From the NCBI RefSeq assembly GCF_905220565.1, contig NC_059394.1, positions 1,939,501 to 2,003,500 on the forward strand: a DNA stretch of 64,000 nucleotides. Direction: 5' to 3'. Numbering within the stretch: the stretch's first letter is position 1; every line of letters begins with the position of its first letter. Shown one piece after another: positions 23,709-35,794 of the stretch. This DNA is from Melitaea cinxia (taxonomy: Eukaryota; Arthropoda; Insecta; Lepidoptera; Nymphalidae). Under the pieces are notes generated by a model that saw only the letters and a program-made list of their open reading frames with translations, ran no database searches and was not told the origin of the DNA. Both the position numbers and the translations under genes were made by a program.

Positions 23709-23742
23709 GATATATCACATAACTAAAAAAAAAAAAAAAAAA

Positions 23743-23755
23743 AACGTAGACTTTT
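23743..23755. repeat. Right target-site duplication of the viral insertion
   Basis: AACGTAGACTTTT directly after the A run; identical to 22206-22218. The first two As may be shared with the tail. Confidence 0.85.
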
Positions 23756-23995
23756 AGATGTCATTAAAAAGAACTCTTAAAGAGCTCTTTTAACTGAAAT
23801 ATGGCGAGAGAAATGAACAAGATGTCTTCATTTAGACGTCAAAATATTGACTTCCCATTTATGAGTTCATTAAAAACTCTGAATTCTGAGCTCATTCATA
23901 AAAATGAGCTTCTTAGGACGTCATGTTAGAACTTCTATAAGAGGTCTATTATAAGACTTCATATTGAAATCTTTATGATTTTGATGCTGACTGGG

Positions 23996-24788
23996 AGGAG
24001 GAACTTTTTAATTCATAAGATGAGAACAGAGATATCAGACATATTAAGCGAAATTTAATTGTGTAAAAATATATCATATACTTTCATCCGTTGATTACCA
24101 TCGTATATAAGATTGATAAATCAACAATTAGTGAAATAGACTCTAAATATATAGCCATAGCCTAGAAATATCATCGGCAAAGTTCCTATCTGTAAAGATT
24201 GCATATCTTTTATTTTGTATAGGTACATATTGTCATATTTCTTCAACATTTTACTCCACGTGTTTTGTTCGACGCTCGTACGTCAGTAAAAAATGGTTTA
24301 CAGCTTCACCGAAAGATACTATCTCTGGAGATAAGACGTAAACTTATATTGCCTGTAAGGATGATTGATGATAACTTCCGTTTCTATTAATAGAATGTTT
24401 TTTTTTTTTACAAAGCGAGGGTTTTTGTAGGTTTTTCCACGTCCAAATTATGATAGATCGTTTAAAATATTATATTTTATTCGTACTAACTATAACTCTA
24501 TCTATAACTATATATATAACTATAATCTATAACTCTTTTTTAAATTTCGTATTTCGTATAATTGGAACGATGGAATGAAAAAGTTATTTATTAAATTATT
24601 AGTAAAAATTACATATATGCACTTACATAAGCTTGAACCCCGCATACGACAAATACTTGTATAGAGCTTACAGGTGGAGACGTGGCCTCGGCGTTTGTAT
24701 GTAATGTATATACTTCCAGACCCCTGACACAAAATCGTTGTCATACCCATGTCCAGTGTCCATTAATTTATTTAATTTTTATAATACA
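23996..24788. other. AT-rich stretch, no gene recognised
   Basis: Contains short 'ctataactatat' repeats near 24490-24535. The minus-strand open frame at 24520-24750 has no recognisable domain. Confidence 0.4.
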
Positions 24789-25106
24789 CTAGCTGACTCG
24801 GCAAACGTTGTCTTGCCGCTAAACACTATTTAAAAATAGGGGTTGGTCGAAAAAGGGTGAAAATTTAGGGTTGTATATATTTTTCAACGCCAAATCATAA
24901 TAAAATAAAGAATAAATAATTTATCCAAAAATTAAAAAAAAATTAGGGGTGGACTACTCTTAACATTTAGGGGGATGAAAATTAGATGTTGTTCGATTCT
25001 CAGACCTACCCAATATGCACACAAAATTTCATGAGAATCGGTCAAGCCGTTTCGGAGGAGTTTAACTACAAACACCCCGACACGAGAATTTTATACCTAT
25101 ATTAGA
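24789..25106 (-). mobile_element. Non-autonomous Helitron, family A
   Basis: The complement starts TCTAATATAGG after A and ends 'gccgagtcagCTAG' before T. 318 bp. It includes the 'ggttggtcgaaaaagggtga' and 'aattaggggtggactactct' blocks absent from the shorter 6159 copy, so it is probably closest to full length for this family. Confidence 0.75.
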
Positions 25107-25268
25107 TTATTTCAAATGGCCCTTTTTTCGTCCTTGTACGATTTTATGATTTTATGTGAAGACTTTTTAGGCAACAATAAAATATTGCAACGGCCATATT
25201 GCTCTACTTAATTTAATTATTTATTATAGTTTTAAATAAACAAATTAAAAAACGTGACGCAAATAATG

Positions 25269-25278
25269 TTAAAATATA

Positions 25279-25312
<34 letters not shown>
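25269..25312. repeat. (TA)n microsatellite
   Basis: About 40 bases of alternating TA with a short T-rich interruption at the left. Confidence 0.85.
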
Positions 25313-25317
<5 letters not shown>

Positions 25318-25700
25318 ACGCCAACGCCTTTTACGCCATATTTTATTAAGCCATAGTTAAGACTGTATTGAGTCTTCAAATAAGGTTCTAATTTAAAACA
25401 ACTACTTTTTATAGCGCGTACTAAAAGACTTGGCATAACATCGTCAAACAGTTGTGTTTAACATGTTTATAGACTAAACAATTACAACTCTTATGTTCAT
25501 GTACTAAAGTTGAAAATTCCGTATTTAAAATTGAAAACGATAAAAACTCCATAAGTTAAGTTTATAAGTTCAAGGTGATCGAGAAATAAGGTAAATATGA
25601 ACGATTATATTTGCTTTTAAATCTATTATTCTTCATAAACCGTAGACAAGAATAAACTTTATAGTTAAAATTTGTGCTTGACTTAATATTTTTACTTTAT

Positions 25701-25912
25701 AATTGTGTTTTCAACAAAAAACGAAAAATATCTGACTTCATAATTGAAGTCATTTTTTCTTGTACGGTAAGTGTCAGTGCCAGTGTAGGTAGTAGAAAAA
25801 ATAATCAATATAATATAATTGTCGATCAATCAAAAAGTATTTGTTAAGGTTACACATAAAAAATACAGTCGAATTAACAATATCCTTCTATTTTTTATGC
25901 CGGTCAAAAATA
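25701..25912 (+). repeat. Diverged CCGACTTCAA TIR-like family copy
   Basis: Left 'aacaaaaaacgaaaaatatctgacttc', right 'cagtcgaattaacaatatcc' and 'gccggtcaaaaataat'. Internally deleted and strongly diverged. Confidence 0.5.
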
Positions 25913-26284
25913 ATTAAATAAAATTTCTAGTTACAAAACAAGAAAGTGAAAATGTTAAAAAAGTAGATATTAATCTAAATTTACGTAAAAATCTCTAAAT
26001 TATACATATTTTATATTTATATTTTTATATATAGTAAAAAAACATATTTAAAAAAATCGCAATGAAGAAGCTTCACGCAACATTACTTCGATAACGAAAT
26101 CATCGTAAGCGGAGATGAATTAGCGAGCAGATTTAATACTCGACAGGAGAAATCATATCCCCGGGGGAATGATTAATGTATTTATACGTTTAGTCATTAG
26201 AGACAGGGTTGTCAGTGGATTAATGAAATATATAAATATGTTTTTTATACCATATTATAACTACAGCGATTCTTGGTATCTCTA

Positions 26285-26372
26285 TTTGAACTGACATCCG
26301 TCAGCCATTATAAGTCCACAGCTGGACGTAGGCCTCCCCTAATGCTCGCCACTCCATTCGGTCCTGCTATTT
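26285..26372 (-). mobile_element. Short RTE 3' tail fragment
   Basis: 'tcagccattataagtccaca' then 'gctggacgtaggcctcccct' and 'gccactccattcggtcc' match the complement of RTE 3' ends. About 90 bp. Confidence 0.5.
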
Positions 26373-26931
26373 AATCATATTTAGAATTTTTATAGCATCA
26401 CTTTTTGGCTTTTAAAATCTTTTTTTTACACAGATTACAAGGATAAATACTATAATACGTATATTTTTAATGAAAACAGTAACGGAAATCGCTTTAAAAC
26501 CACCTAAAATATTAAAAAATTTAATCTAATATTAATATTATCAATAAATCCAATCAAAAAATGATATTAAAGAAATCAGACTTATTATTAATATTAAGAC
26601 ACGCGATGACAACCCTGAAACAGTAACGCACGCAACATAAAAAAGCCGTGATATAGGTAAGTGGAGCAGATCCTCGGTTAACAAAAGAAAGCCATTTTTG
26701 TGATTTTTGCGACCACTTTCCGCTCTCTTACCACCATATTGATGCTAAAAAACACTTATCCATGCTTCACCCCTGTCTCGGACTACAAATCTTGTCAGTA
26801 TGACAGCCTATTGTTCTTTACGCTTTCTTAGTTTATTTGGATACTTACCCTTTTAAACCTATGGTTTAGTTTTTTGTAGATTAGGCGCACAACGTGTGAT
26901 ACTGCATATCTATCTAGCTTTTTTTAGATTT

Positions 26932-27221
26932 AAACTTTTTTTTATATCACTAGGTCGGCAAACGAGCGTACGGCTCACCTGATGGTAAGAGATTACCGTA
27001 GCTTATAGACGCCTGCAACACCAGAAGCATCGCAAGCGCATTGCCGACCCAATCCCCAATCACTCCAGGAGCTCTGGTCACCTTACTCACCAACAGGAAC
27101 ACAATACTGCTTGAAAGCAGTATTATTTAGCTGTTATCTTCTGTAATGTCGAGGAACTACCCCAGTCGGGCAGCCCCAGATTTTGAGCAGAATATTTCCT
27201 TCTATGCCTTACCTCAGTAAA
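26932..27221. mobile_element. S-family retroposon, copy 2
   Basis: T run, 'atatcactaggtcggcaaac', 'gcgtacggctcacctgatgg' through to 'ccttacctcagta'. Full-length relative to copy 1, with few differences. Confidence 0.65.
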
Positions 27222-28368
27222 AAACAGACAAAAAACTTGAATAATTACCTGAAATTTTACACACTGTCAATCGTGTAAATTGACCAAACAGTAATTTGTA
27301 GCCAAATGAATATTAAAAAATTAATTAATAGCCAAAAATGCTACTACTTTACATTACGTTTAACATTCTACAATTTTAGCGCTAAGATTTTATTACCAGC
27401 AACATAAAATACTAGCACCTCATGTTCCTATTGTGATAAAAAAAAATATAGTTATATATTGTAGTTATCCATATATCAAAATGTTGCCAACATTCCAACA
27501 TTCAATTCTAATAATCATTACTTATTTTTTAAGGACAGATAAAAATCAAATTTCTTATAGAAGTTATCTTTTTTATCTAAATTAGATTTAGAATATTAAA
27601 TATAACACACCTACGTCTATATCATTGATATTATTTACGTTATCGGTAAATACATAAAAAAGCATATGGGAGTGTACGTCGATATTAATCACATAAACAT
27701 ATAATCGTATTAAAATATAACAATGAAAATCGAGTTGAATCCGATGATGCATGCAAAATTTCTTAACGCAACATCTGCGTGAAAAACTTGACGACACACT
27801 TTCATCTTCCTAATTATTATAATTTGCTTAGTCGTGGTTCTTTCGCATATTTATCGTATTAACTAAAATATTTTTGAAGGATATTCTTTATTAAGGGGAA
27901 AACCCTTTTCTATTATCGACTATTGGTATTGCAAAGATAAAAAATGTGTTTTAAAATAAAAGGAAGAAGTATTACAAGCCTATTGATTCAGAAATTACAT
28001 TAAGTACCTACGCGTATGCAAATACGTATTCATTGATGTTTATTAATGATCTTTAGCACTTATCGTGTAATTGCAGATGTCTAAAGTAATCGTTTTATTA
28101 ATTGCATTAAATCTTATTTGTAGAAGCACGTATCTTATCAACTGAATGTGTTGACATATCTTAAGTAAAAACGTGTGAATATAGCGTTCATTAATGCATG
28201 CAATACGACGTACATAATAAGCGAGTTAGGTGTCAAGCGCACAAATAACAATCATTGCACTAACCAATTTGATCATTTGTAATTCCAGGGAGACGTGAGC
28301 ACGAATAAATACAAACAGACGTCAATCTAGTTCTAATTAAACCAAGCGTCCACAGCACACACACTCAC
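27222..28368. other. AT-rich stretch, no gene recognised
   Basis: No repeats matched. Open frame 27588-27797 (minus) is AT-driven. The right end abuts the candidate first exon's splice donor. Confidence 0.4.
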
Positions 28369-28800
28369 TTTTACCAAACTAATTATTACAGGGGACCATT
28401 TGAACTCGAGACGAAAGTTTTTTTTTTTTTGACGCTTCGGCCACGCGTCCTCGCGACGTTACGTCTGAAACGCCACACTGTTTCACAACACTATTTGTTT
28501 CATTCGCTATTCGATTCTGAAACGGTTTCGTTTTATTAAATTATTCAATTTTCAAAAGTCACTCGCGTGTTTAGTTATCAGCAAGATATTGACGTGACGA
28601 ACGTTACCGTTGACGGTTAGCGCGGCACTGGCGAGTTATCGAGAATGAATGGAGTAGGCTCGAAGGCATCGTGCCTCTCGCTCAGACGCAGCCTCTGATG
28701 AAGGCGCCCCCAGACAATTATTAGTCGCGACCTCACGCACTGGGTACCTGTTGTTTTTTGTCACAGCTCCAGGTGGATTCGGAGTTCGACGGTGGATTAC
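28369..28800 (-). promoter_or_regulatory. CpG-rich candidate promoter and 5' UTR exon
   Basis: This is the most CpG-rich unique sequence in the window ('cttcggccacgcgtcctcgcgacgttacg' region; 'gttagcgcggcactggcgag'). On the minus strand it ends in a splice-donor match GTGAGT (28368-28363). The minus-strand reading 'aatagtgttgtgaaacagtg' resembles insect 5' leaders. It could be an alternative first exon of the minus-strand gene whose coding exon lies at 4588-4735. No transcript evidence, and the transcription start cannot be placed. Confidence 0.35.
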
Positions 28801-30031
28801 GTATCCGGTTTATGAACTATTTCTTTCGAAACTACTCTAAAGAAACAAATGACTTTTAGATAAAATCAAAACAATGATGAGCGCTCTAGTTAAAAACAAA
28901 GAACGTTTCAAAATAACATTATGATGAAACACGCTCGTAATGACAATAGATAAAAATAAATAAAATGAAACACACACTGGCAAACAGAATAACATATGGC
29001 ACTTGAGTAAGCATGTGAGTCAAGCTGTATCTAATTAAAATATATGTAACCGTAACCATAATAAAAAATAAAACAACCTAGTGGAGAGAAAGTTCACGAT
29101 AAATAGATTGAAAAAAAACCATAATACTGACATAGAAACATAAGCTCAGTAGGTAGGTTGGTACTTGATGGTCTTCTTTTCTATTTAACACAAACTGCAT
29201 ATTTTAAGCACTTCCGGATCTACGATTTTTCCAATTCGGGGCAGATACCCTCTCTCTACTGCTTGATATAAACTGCTAAAAAACTTAAAAACATTTAAAT
29301 AAGTGGGATATTTGTAGGTAGTAGGGGTTTTTCGTTTTAATTGGCAAGTTCTATTTTAACCATATTATCTCATAACTTTAGCGCCCCTGCAACTACCGTC
29401 GAAAACGACTGCCTTAGTTTGCTCCTCTAGACCCTGATCAAATTTTTTTGATCGAAATTCGACCGTTCTACCAAACTGACTTCAAGCAACAATTCAAAAT
29501 ATACTCATTCAGGTACATGTTTGACCACCAATAGCAACAAATTACCTATAATTCTAGAAAATTGTCTGTAAATAAGACATTTATCCCGCAGCCAATCTTG
29601 TTTTTCCCATTTCGACAATCATAGAAAGTTAGTCGTCATCCGGTAGTCCGGTTTACGAAGAAAATCCGCATAGCATGCGAGTCTAGTCGATAAATCTTAG
29701 CTAAGTTTAGGAAAATGGGTCAGAACCGTGTGAGCTCGTGAGTTTACACCAGACCTAAAAGAATTTTTAAGTCGGCTTTTACTTCCTGTAATTGGTATCT
29801 GTTGAATAATTTGCTTTTTGTATTAATATATTGTATTAATTATTAAATTGAAGGTTGCATATAGTGATTTATTTGATCAGTGGATAAGATCTCGTAGAGA
29901 TAACGGATATGTTGGGTAATTTCAAATTATAAACAGTATAATATCAACACACCAATAAATCTTACAGTACAGAATAAAAATGTTTACATGAGAAACGTAC
30001 TCTTCAAGAGACGGCAATCTGTAACAATCTT
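28801..30031. other. Stretch with no gene recognised
   Basis: Somewhat GC-richer segments at 29380-29460 and 29580-29760 show no paired splice sites and no repeat match. Confidence 0.4.
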
Positions 30032-30388
30032 TTTTTTATATAAAACTGGTGCGGCAAACAAGCTTACGGCTCACCTGATAGTAAGCGATTACCAAAACCA
30101 AAATCAAAATAAAAAATAACTTTATTCAAATAGGCCCGAAGAGCACTTTCGAATCGTCATTTTAGAAATTAAAAATTAGTAACTTAACACCAAAAGCATC
30201 ACAAGCGCGTTCTTGACCTTATCCCTAATTACCGCCAGAAGTTCTGGTCAGCTTACTCACCAACAGGAACACAACATTAATTGAAAACAGTATTATTTTG
30301 CTGTGATCTTCTGTAAGGTCGAGGTACTACCCCAGTCGGGCTGCTCCATATTTTGAGCAGGAAATTTTCTGCTGTGCCCTACCTCAGT
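30032..30388. mobile_element. S-family retroposon, copy 3, with nested insertion
   Basis: The S sequence is interrupted at about 30096-30188 by a different repeat ('ataactttattcaaataggc...gcactttcgaatcgtcattt'), which replaces the 'cgtagcttatagacgcctgc' part. It resumes at 'caccaaaagcatcacaagcg' and ends 'ccctacctcagtt'. Confidence 0.6.
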
Positions 30389-30679
30389 TAAAATTTTCAA
30401 GCAAGTGAAGTTGCCTATAATTTGATTGGAATACGTATCAAATAATTCGTACCAATATGTACCATCAAAACAGGCAAAAAAAAATAGAAATTAATAAAGA
30501 GAGTACATACAAATGAAAAGGAAACTACTCATTTTTCGATCAGTGTGACAGTAATATGATTTTCAAATAATGATAATGATAATAGTTACCGTTTGGCTAA
30601 ACCAGAGTGCGATAATTATATCATAAAATGCATGATCATTAAATAAGGTAATTACAAAAGTTATATTAAAATGATCCAA

Positions 30680-30765
30680 TTTTGAGGAGAGTTTCACAGG
30701 AAGTTTACCGGGAAAACGTTGTGCCACACTGATTTCAACGCGGGCGAAGCCGCGGGCACAGCTAG
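30680..30765 (+). mobile_element. Family C Helitron 3' end fragment
   Basis: 'cacaggaagtttaccgggaa' then 'caacgcgggcgaagccgcgg', GCACAG and CTAG before T. The GC hairpin arms are intact. It is the complement of the starts at 16003 and 16390. Confidence 0.65.
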
Positions 30766-33700
30766 TTGTATATATAATCAGTAAAAATAAACAGTGTTGT
30801 GAAATAAGCCTAAGTACTACGTCAATGATTTCTTCTGCCGTCAATTTTGAAGATAAATCTGACAAATACGTGAGAGTCATTACGATAGGTTTTTACCGAG
30901 ATAAACGTAAAATTCCATTACGAAATCGATTCGAATGTCGTCAAGCACTTAGAAGTCACAACACTATTTAATGATAAATAAATTTAGCTGCTGCTTACGT
31001 CATCACAATTGACGTATGATCTTGATCTCTAAATTTTTTCTGTTATTGATTCAATTGTTAAATGCATTACTAAGCCCAAAGCATACTATATGTATGCTCC
31101 GTCTGGTTTTTAGCGGTTTACGTATCCAATGGAAGCCTGTCAACACACGTCAGGTCCAGGAACTCGCGCAAGTAGCCTGCCACAGAATCACAACATTTCT
31201 TGACAGCAGTATTACGTAGCTTTGATCTTCTGTAAGTTTAATGGATTTCGTAAAATCTGCCATGGCTTACTTCAAATAAGAAAACTGTGTTTATTGGATT
31301 ACTTCAAAAAATTTACTGAAATAGGGTTTTATCAGTTTATACATCTAGGTAACAACGACAGGCAGAAGATGATACCTGATTCATATTATTGGTTAATCAT
31401 ATGCTCACAATTCATGTGTTACTGTACAATTGCTTTATACTAACACCACATCGAATAAAACTCTTTATTTATCACCATCATAAGAAAGTAAATTTTGATC
31501 CTTGATCTGTGCACGACTTTAAACTCTACGAATTTTTTTTATATCAATAGATATTTCCGCCCTAAAAGTTGACATAAGTCTTTATAAATAATCATATTCG
31601 GCCTATAAAACATAGAAAATAAACATACATACGTCAGATTTTGCAAGTATAAATCTCAATAGAAAAAAAAAAACATTTTACGAAAGGGCCGGAGCTCGAT
31701 TTTGCTATTTCATTCGTGTTTATTGGAACGTGGTCGATCAATGACGTTAATTATTTTAGTTTTTTGTTATCATGACACTATTGAGGTGCAATTATGACAT
31801 AGTTTAAAGAGAAGTGACTAGTGACTTACCTACATAGGGCTCCGGACGGCAACTGTATTGTGCATCCAAAATCAAAAACACGTATTTATTTTTTTAATCT
31901 CAAGCGCGGTAGAGACTACTTCATTAGGCGCTAAGATGGTGATTCTGCCACATCTCAAAGAAAACGTATACCGTAAACGTATAAACGTAAACAGTATTGA
32001 TGACATTGATAAAATATAGCCCGATGTATTAGTATCGTTGACTGTCATTAAATAAAAATTATTCTGCAATTAGTGGCTAAATTCATTAAAGCAAGTTTTT
32101 TTAAGTAACATCAAAAATTTTGAAATAATTCATCAAATATCAAAAACAAGTAGGTACTAAGAAAAGAAAATTCTAAAAGTATTTTCTAGCAGAATGGACA
32201 ATAAAGAGTTAGTGTTGTAGTTTACCAAACATTTTCGTAATTAAAGATCGTACGGAATACGATGAAAATATTTTTTACATGTTTTAATTTCCGTAAAACT
32301 TTCACTTCATAATTATAAAATTAACGAATAAACGACCAGCTCAAGTTATATCCTTTAAGGCAATAATTATTCACAAAACAAAAACTTAAACACGTTTGTC
32401 TAAAGCATGGAATGAAACTTTCAATTTCTCTTTAATTTGTGATAGGTTTTTTTTTTTTGGAGTGAAAGCGATAATTTATACATTTTCATGGATGGTCCTA
32501 TTTTTTATATACGTATCGCAACATGAACATATTGATAAGACAAATGGCATATATCGGTACAATTCTTAGACAGACAGATAGAAAAACGCGAATTATTCTT
32601 ATATACAATACCATGATAAATATTTGTATGGATTATAAAAAACTTGTATCATGATCGGAAAATGAACTGCCACCACCAACGCAACAGCTATAGTTACTGT
32701 AACCATTGCACACACAGAATTCTTTTAATATACGAAATCTAGTACAAAAGCGTATGTACGAACCTTTCGAAACTTAGCCATAGCTATACAAAATTGAGAA
32801 TAAACATTATTACCGCCTTATTATATTGTTCACTCCTACCACTAGGTGTCCCTTACTTATAACTTTTGACCGAATGACACTAGATATCCTTAAGTCGATC
32901 CCAATCGTTCAATGCACATATAAGCTCTAGAAAAATATCCACATACTAACAGGCAGGTAACGAAATCTAGTGGAAGAGTGACGAACTCAAGTCGATTTCA
33001 AAAGCTTCTTTCTCTCGAAATCCCGACGATTTCGGCACCGCAACTCGATCACTGTTTTTGTCCAAGTCATTAAACTTCGGTAAAGGCAGCGATAATTGAT
33101 TCCGAGAAACAAGATCGGGCGAGACAAGCGAGAATACGGAGAAAGGTGAACAAAAAGGGAAGAGAGGTATTTTTGATGAGATTTGCATTTATAACGTGTT
33201 CCTCCGTTACGTAATTATAGTCGAGTTGTTTTACATCAGTAAGGAAGCCGCCTCATATTTCTTTCTTATTTAATAATGTATATTATGTGTAGTGGTATGC
33301 AATAAATAAGCTTATATTTCTTTACACTTTTATCTTTTTTATAATAATACTAGACGACCGGTGCCCACTTCGTTAGGCGTTAATTATTTTTGTGATGCAA
33401 ATATATAGAAAAATTTTCATCTTGCTAGTATTTCACATTATTTTCAAACTACATTCACATTAGATTTACATATACTATTATTTTTCACTGAATTTTTTGT
33501 TTAATAACAATAAAATATAGCTTATATCAGTCCTGAATAGTGTAGCTTTCTGTTAGTGAAAGAATATTCTAACTGGATCAGTATTTGCGAAGATTACCCG
33601 CTACAAACAAACAAAGTTAGAAACTTGACCTCTTTATGATATTAGTGTAGATTATTTGGTCCATGCAAGTACAGATTACATGTCAACAACAATAAACTAA

Positions 33701-34677
33701 TGAATAGTGACATCGTTCATGGACAAACAACAGCAACATTATTCAATGTCAAGTTATAAAGCTAATATAAGATATAAATAAATATAGTGTCAGGATTGCT
33801 TGATAAATTGAAATTACAATGCACTTGTATGTCAGTCTAAAGGTAAAGTTCTACCTATAATAATAAAAATCATAAAAAATCGCATACGTTATCTTAAACT
33901 ATTGTATTCTAGCTGTACCCCTCAGTTTCACATGCGCTAATTTGAGGAACAAATAGCCTTCATCCTTACATGGGCTATCCAACACAAAATTATTTTTTCT
34001 CTACGAACCAATATTTTGTAATTAGCGCGTTTAAACGAACAAATAAACTAACTTTTCTGCTTTATAATATAGATAAACAACTACAGAAATGGTTGGTATT
34101 AGTAGTAATGTTAAAGGTGGTGGTGGCAGTGGTCACAGAAACTGACCGTTGCAAATAATTCGAATTCGATCTCCACTTTTGTAAAGACCATACAAATAGA
34201 GACAAATATTTGACGTGCTGTTAAGATTGTTGTGTGTTTGCATTATTCGTGTGTTCCCTGATCTCCTGCACTGCATTCTCATGAGCTATTATTGATTATT
34301 ATTCAGTATGGGGCGCAGTTATATTATATGCGCTATGTTTTGTATTTGATATATTAATTAAAAAACCACAGACGGAAAATACAGCTTATTTAAAAAGTAT
34401 ATAGATAGATGTACAGATTAAAAAGCGTCAAGCCTGAAAATCAACCTCGATCGAACTCATTATTCCAGCAAATAAGGCGAATCGAAAGCAAAAACTAGTT
34501 AAGTCGCGACACATCCGCCCATTCAACGACGTGTTTGGATAAGAAGCGGAAGTCGACTAGTCTAGGAGCACATGCACTTTATTGACCAGATTTCCCGCAC
34601 GGTTTTGACGGTAGATGAACAGCACACTTTATAATTATTCGTTTATATATAAATCTATATTATACATACATATATCA
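30766..34677. other. Long stretch with no gene recognised
   Basis: It includes a decayed S-family fragment at about 31150-31240, a possible SINE remnant at 32665-32715 ('accaacgcaacagctatagt'), Helitron-like ends near 33348 and 33909, and an unexplained GC-richer segment at 32967-33188. I see no exon I would defend. Confidence 0.4.
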
Positions 34678-34858
34678 GTCAGCAAACAAGCGTACGATTC
34701 ACCTGATGGTAAGCGATTACCGTAGCTTATAGAGGTCTGCAACACCCGAAGCATCGCTAGCGCTTTGCCGACCCTATCCCCAATTCCGCCTTGAAGCTCT
34801 TGGACTTCTTACTCATCAACAGGAACAAAACGCTGCTTGAAAACAGTGTTATTTAACT
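34678..34858. mobile_element. S-family retroposon, copy 4, truncated
   Basis: 'cagcaaacaagcgtacgatt' through 'aacaggaacaaaacgctgct' and 'gaaaacagtgttatttaact', then it breaks off. No T run at its left. Confidence 0.6.
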
Positions 34859-35794
34859 GTGTAACGGTTTTTTTCTGTTTGCAAGCATTTGCAATTATAT
34901 TTTTTCAAGACTTATATATTTAATACTCTGCTTAACTATAATAAATACAGACAAACGTCCTGCATGAAATTCAGCGTTACTTATCCCAACATATATAATT
35001 TTATTTCATGCCAAATTTAGGAAAACGGTGCTAGGAGCGTACTCTACACTTTCGCGTATTACAAAACTATTCAATTAATGCAGTGGCTCAATTGACATTT
35101 TCAGCATCTATTTCAGTATTTATAAAAAAGGGTTAGCTAAATCTAAAAAATATAATGTATATTATGTACGTTGTGTCCTAAATATAGATTTATACAGATC
35201 TAATTGTAAAACTGCTGATAAACATTCACCTTTTTTTTGTTTTAGCTATGAAAGTTTTCTGGAGTCAACTCTTATACTGTGAAACCTACAAAAAGACAAT
35301 TCGAAGTAAACCAAAACACTATTGTCCTCAACGGAAAACAATAACATTTGACAATGATTGAATATCCTGCAATTGAAAATTTGATTATTTTTACGAGAAC
35401 ACCAGAGAACCGATATTGACAAATTAAAGCTAGTTAGTTTTCTGGAAGTATCGATAACCTTGAAATGTCTTTAGATTTGTCTTTATCGTATAATAAATAT
35501 GTCCTATACCCAAAGGTTGTAAGACCGGCTCTAAACATTTTTCTCTTATTATACCACTTTCGTTTTTATCTTTTAATAGTGTATAACAAAGAATATTATT
35601 ATTACTAATACATATATAAATAAATACATATATTATACCCAGACTTGGAGTGGTAATCGAGCCCACAAGAACCGATGCAGAAGGCAAGGCACACTGCGAC
35701 AACGAACTAGTCAAAATTATAACCCAAAAATAGTTTTATTATTGTGGTCAGTCTAGCAGTTTTCACAAATGAACACTTAATTTTTATTACACAC

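Larger units (their letters stand above)
22219..23742 (+). mobile_element. Retroposed 3' part of a polyadenylated viral RNA
   Basis: The unit comprises the helicase fragment to 22678, an AT-rich presumed 3' UTR, and an A run of about 18-20 starting at 23725. It is bounded by 13-bp duplications (22206-22218; 23743-23755). Target duplication, 5' truncation and 3' poly-A are the hallmarks of LINE-machinery retroposition of a foreign RNA. A U-family repeat (22808-23285) later landed in the UTR; removing it leaves about 1.05 kb of virus-derived sequence. Confidence 0.8.
21892..23995. mobile_element. Candidate TIR element of unknown family, host of the viral insertion
   Basis: The left edge CCCAGATAGCAAAAT and the complement of the right edge CCCAGTCAGCATCAAAAT are near-identical. 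Further in, GAGCTCAGAATT (21929-21940) is mirrored by AATTCTGAGCTC (23882-23893). The right arm contains many variants of GACTTCAT, GAGCTCAT and GACGTCAT. No flanking target duplication was seen and no transposase remains. Without the viral insertion and a U repeat it would be about 570 bp, so it is probably non-autonomous. Confidence 0.5.

Noticed and set aside
32967..33188. 73-codon minus-strand open frame in a GC-richer segment
   Set aside because: No domain, no splice pair; left as unexplained sequence.
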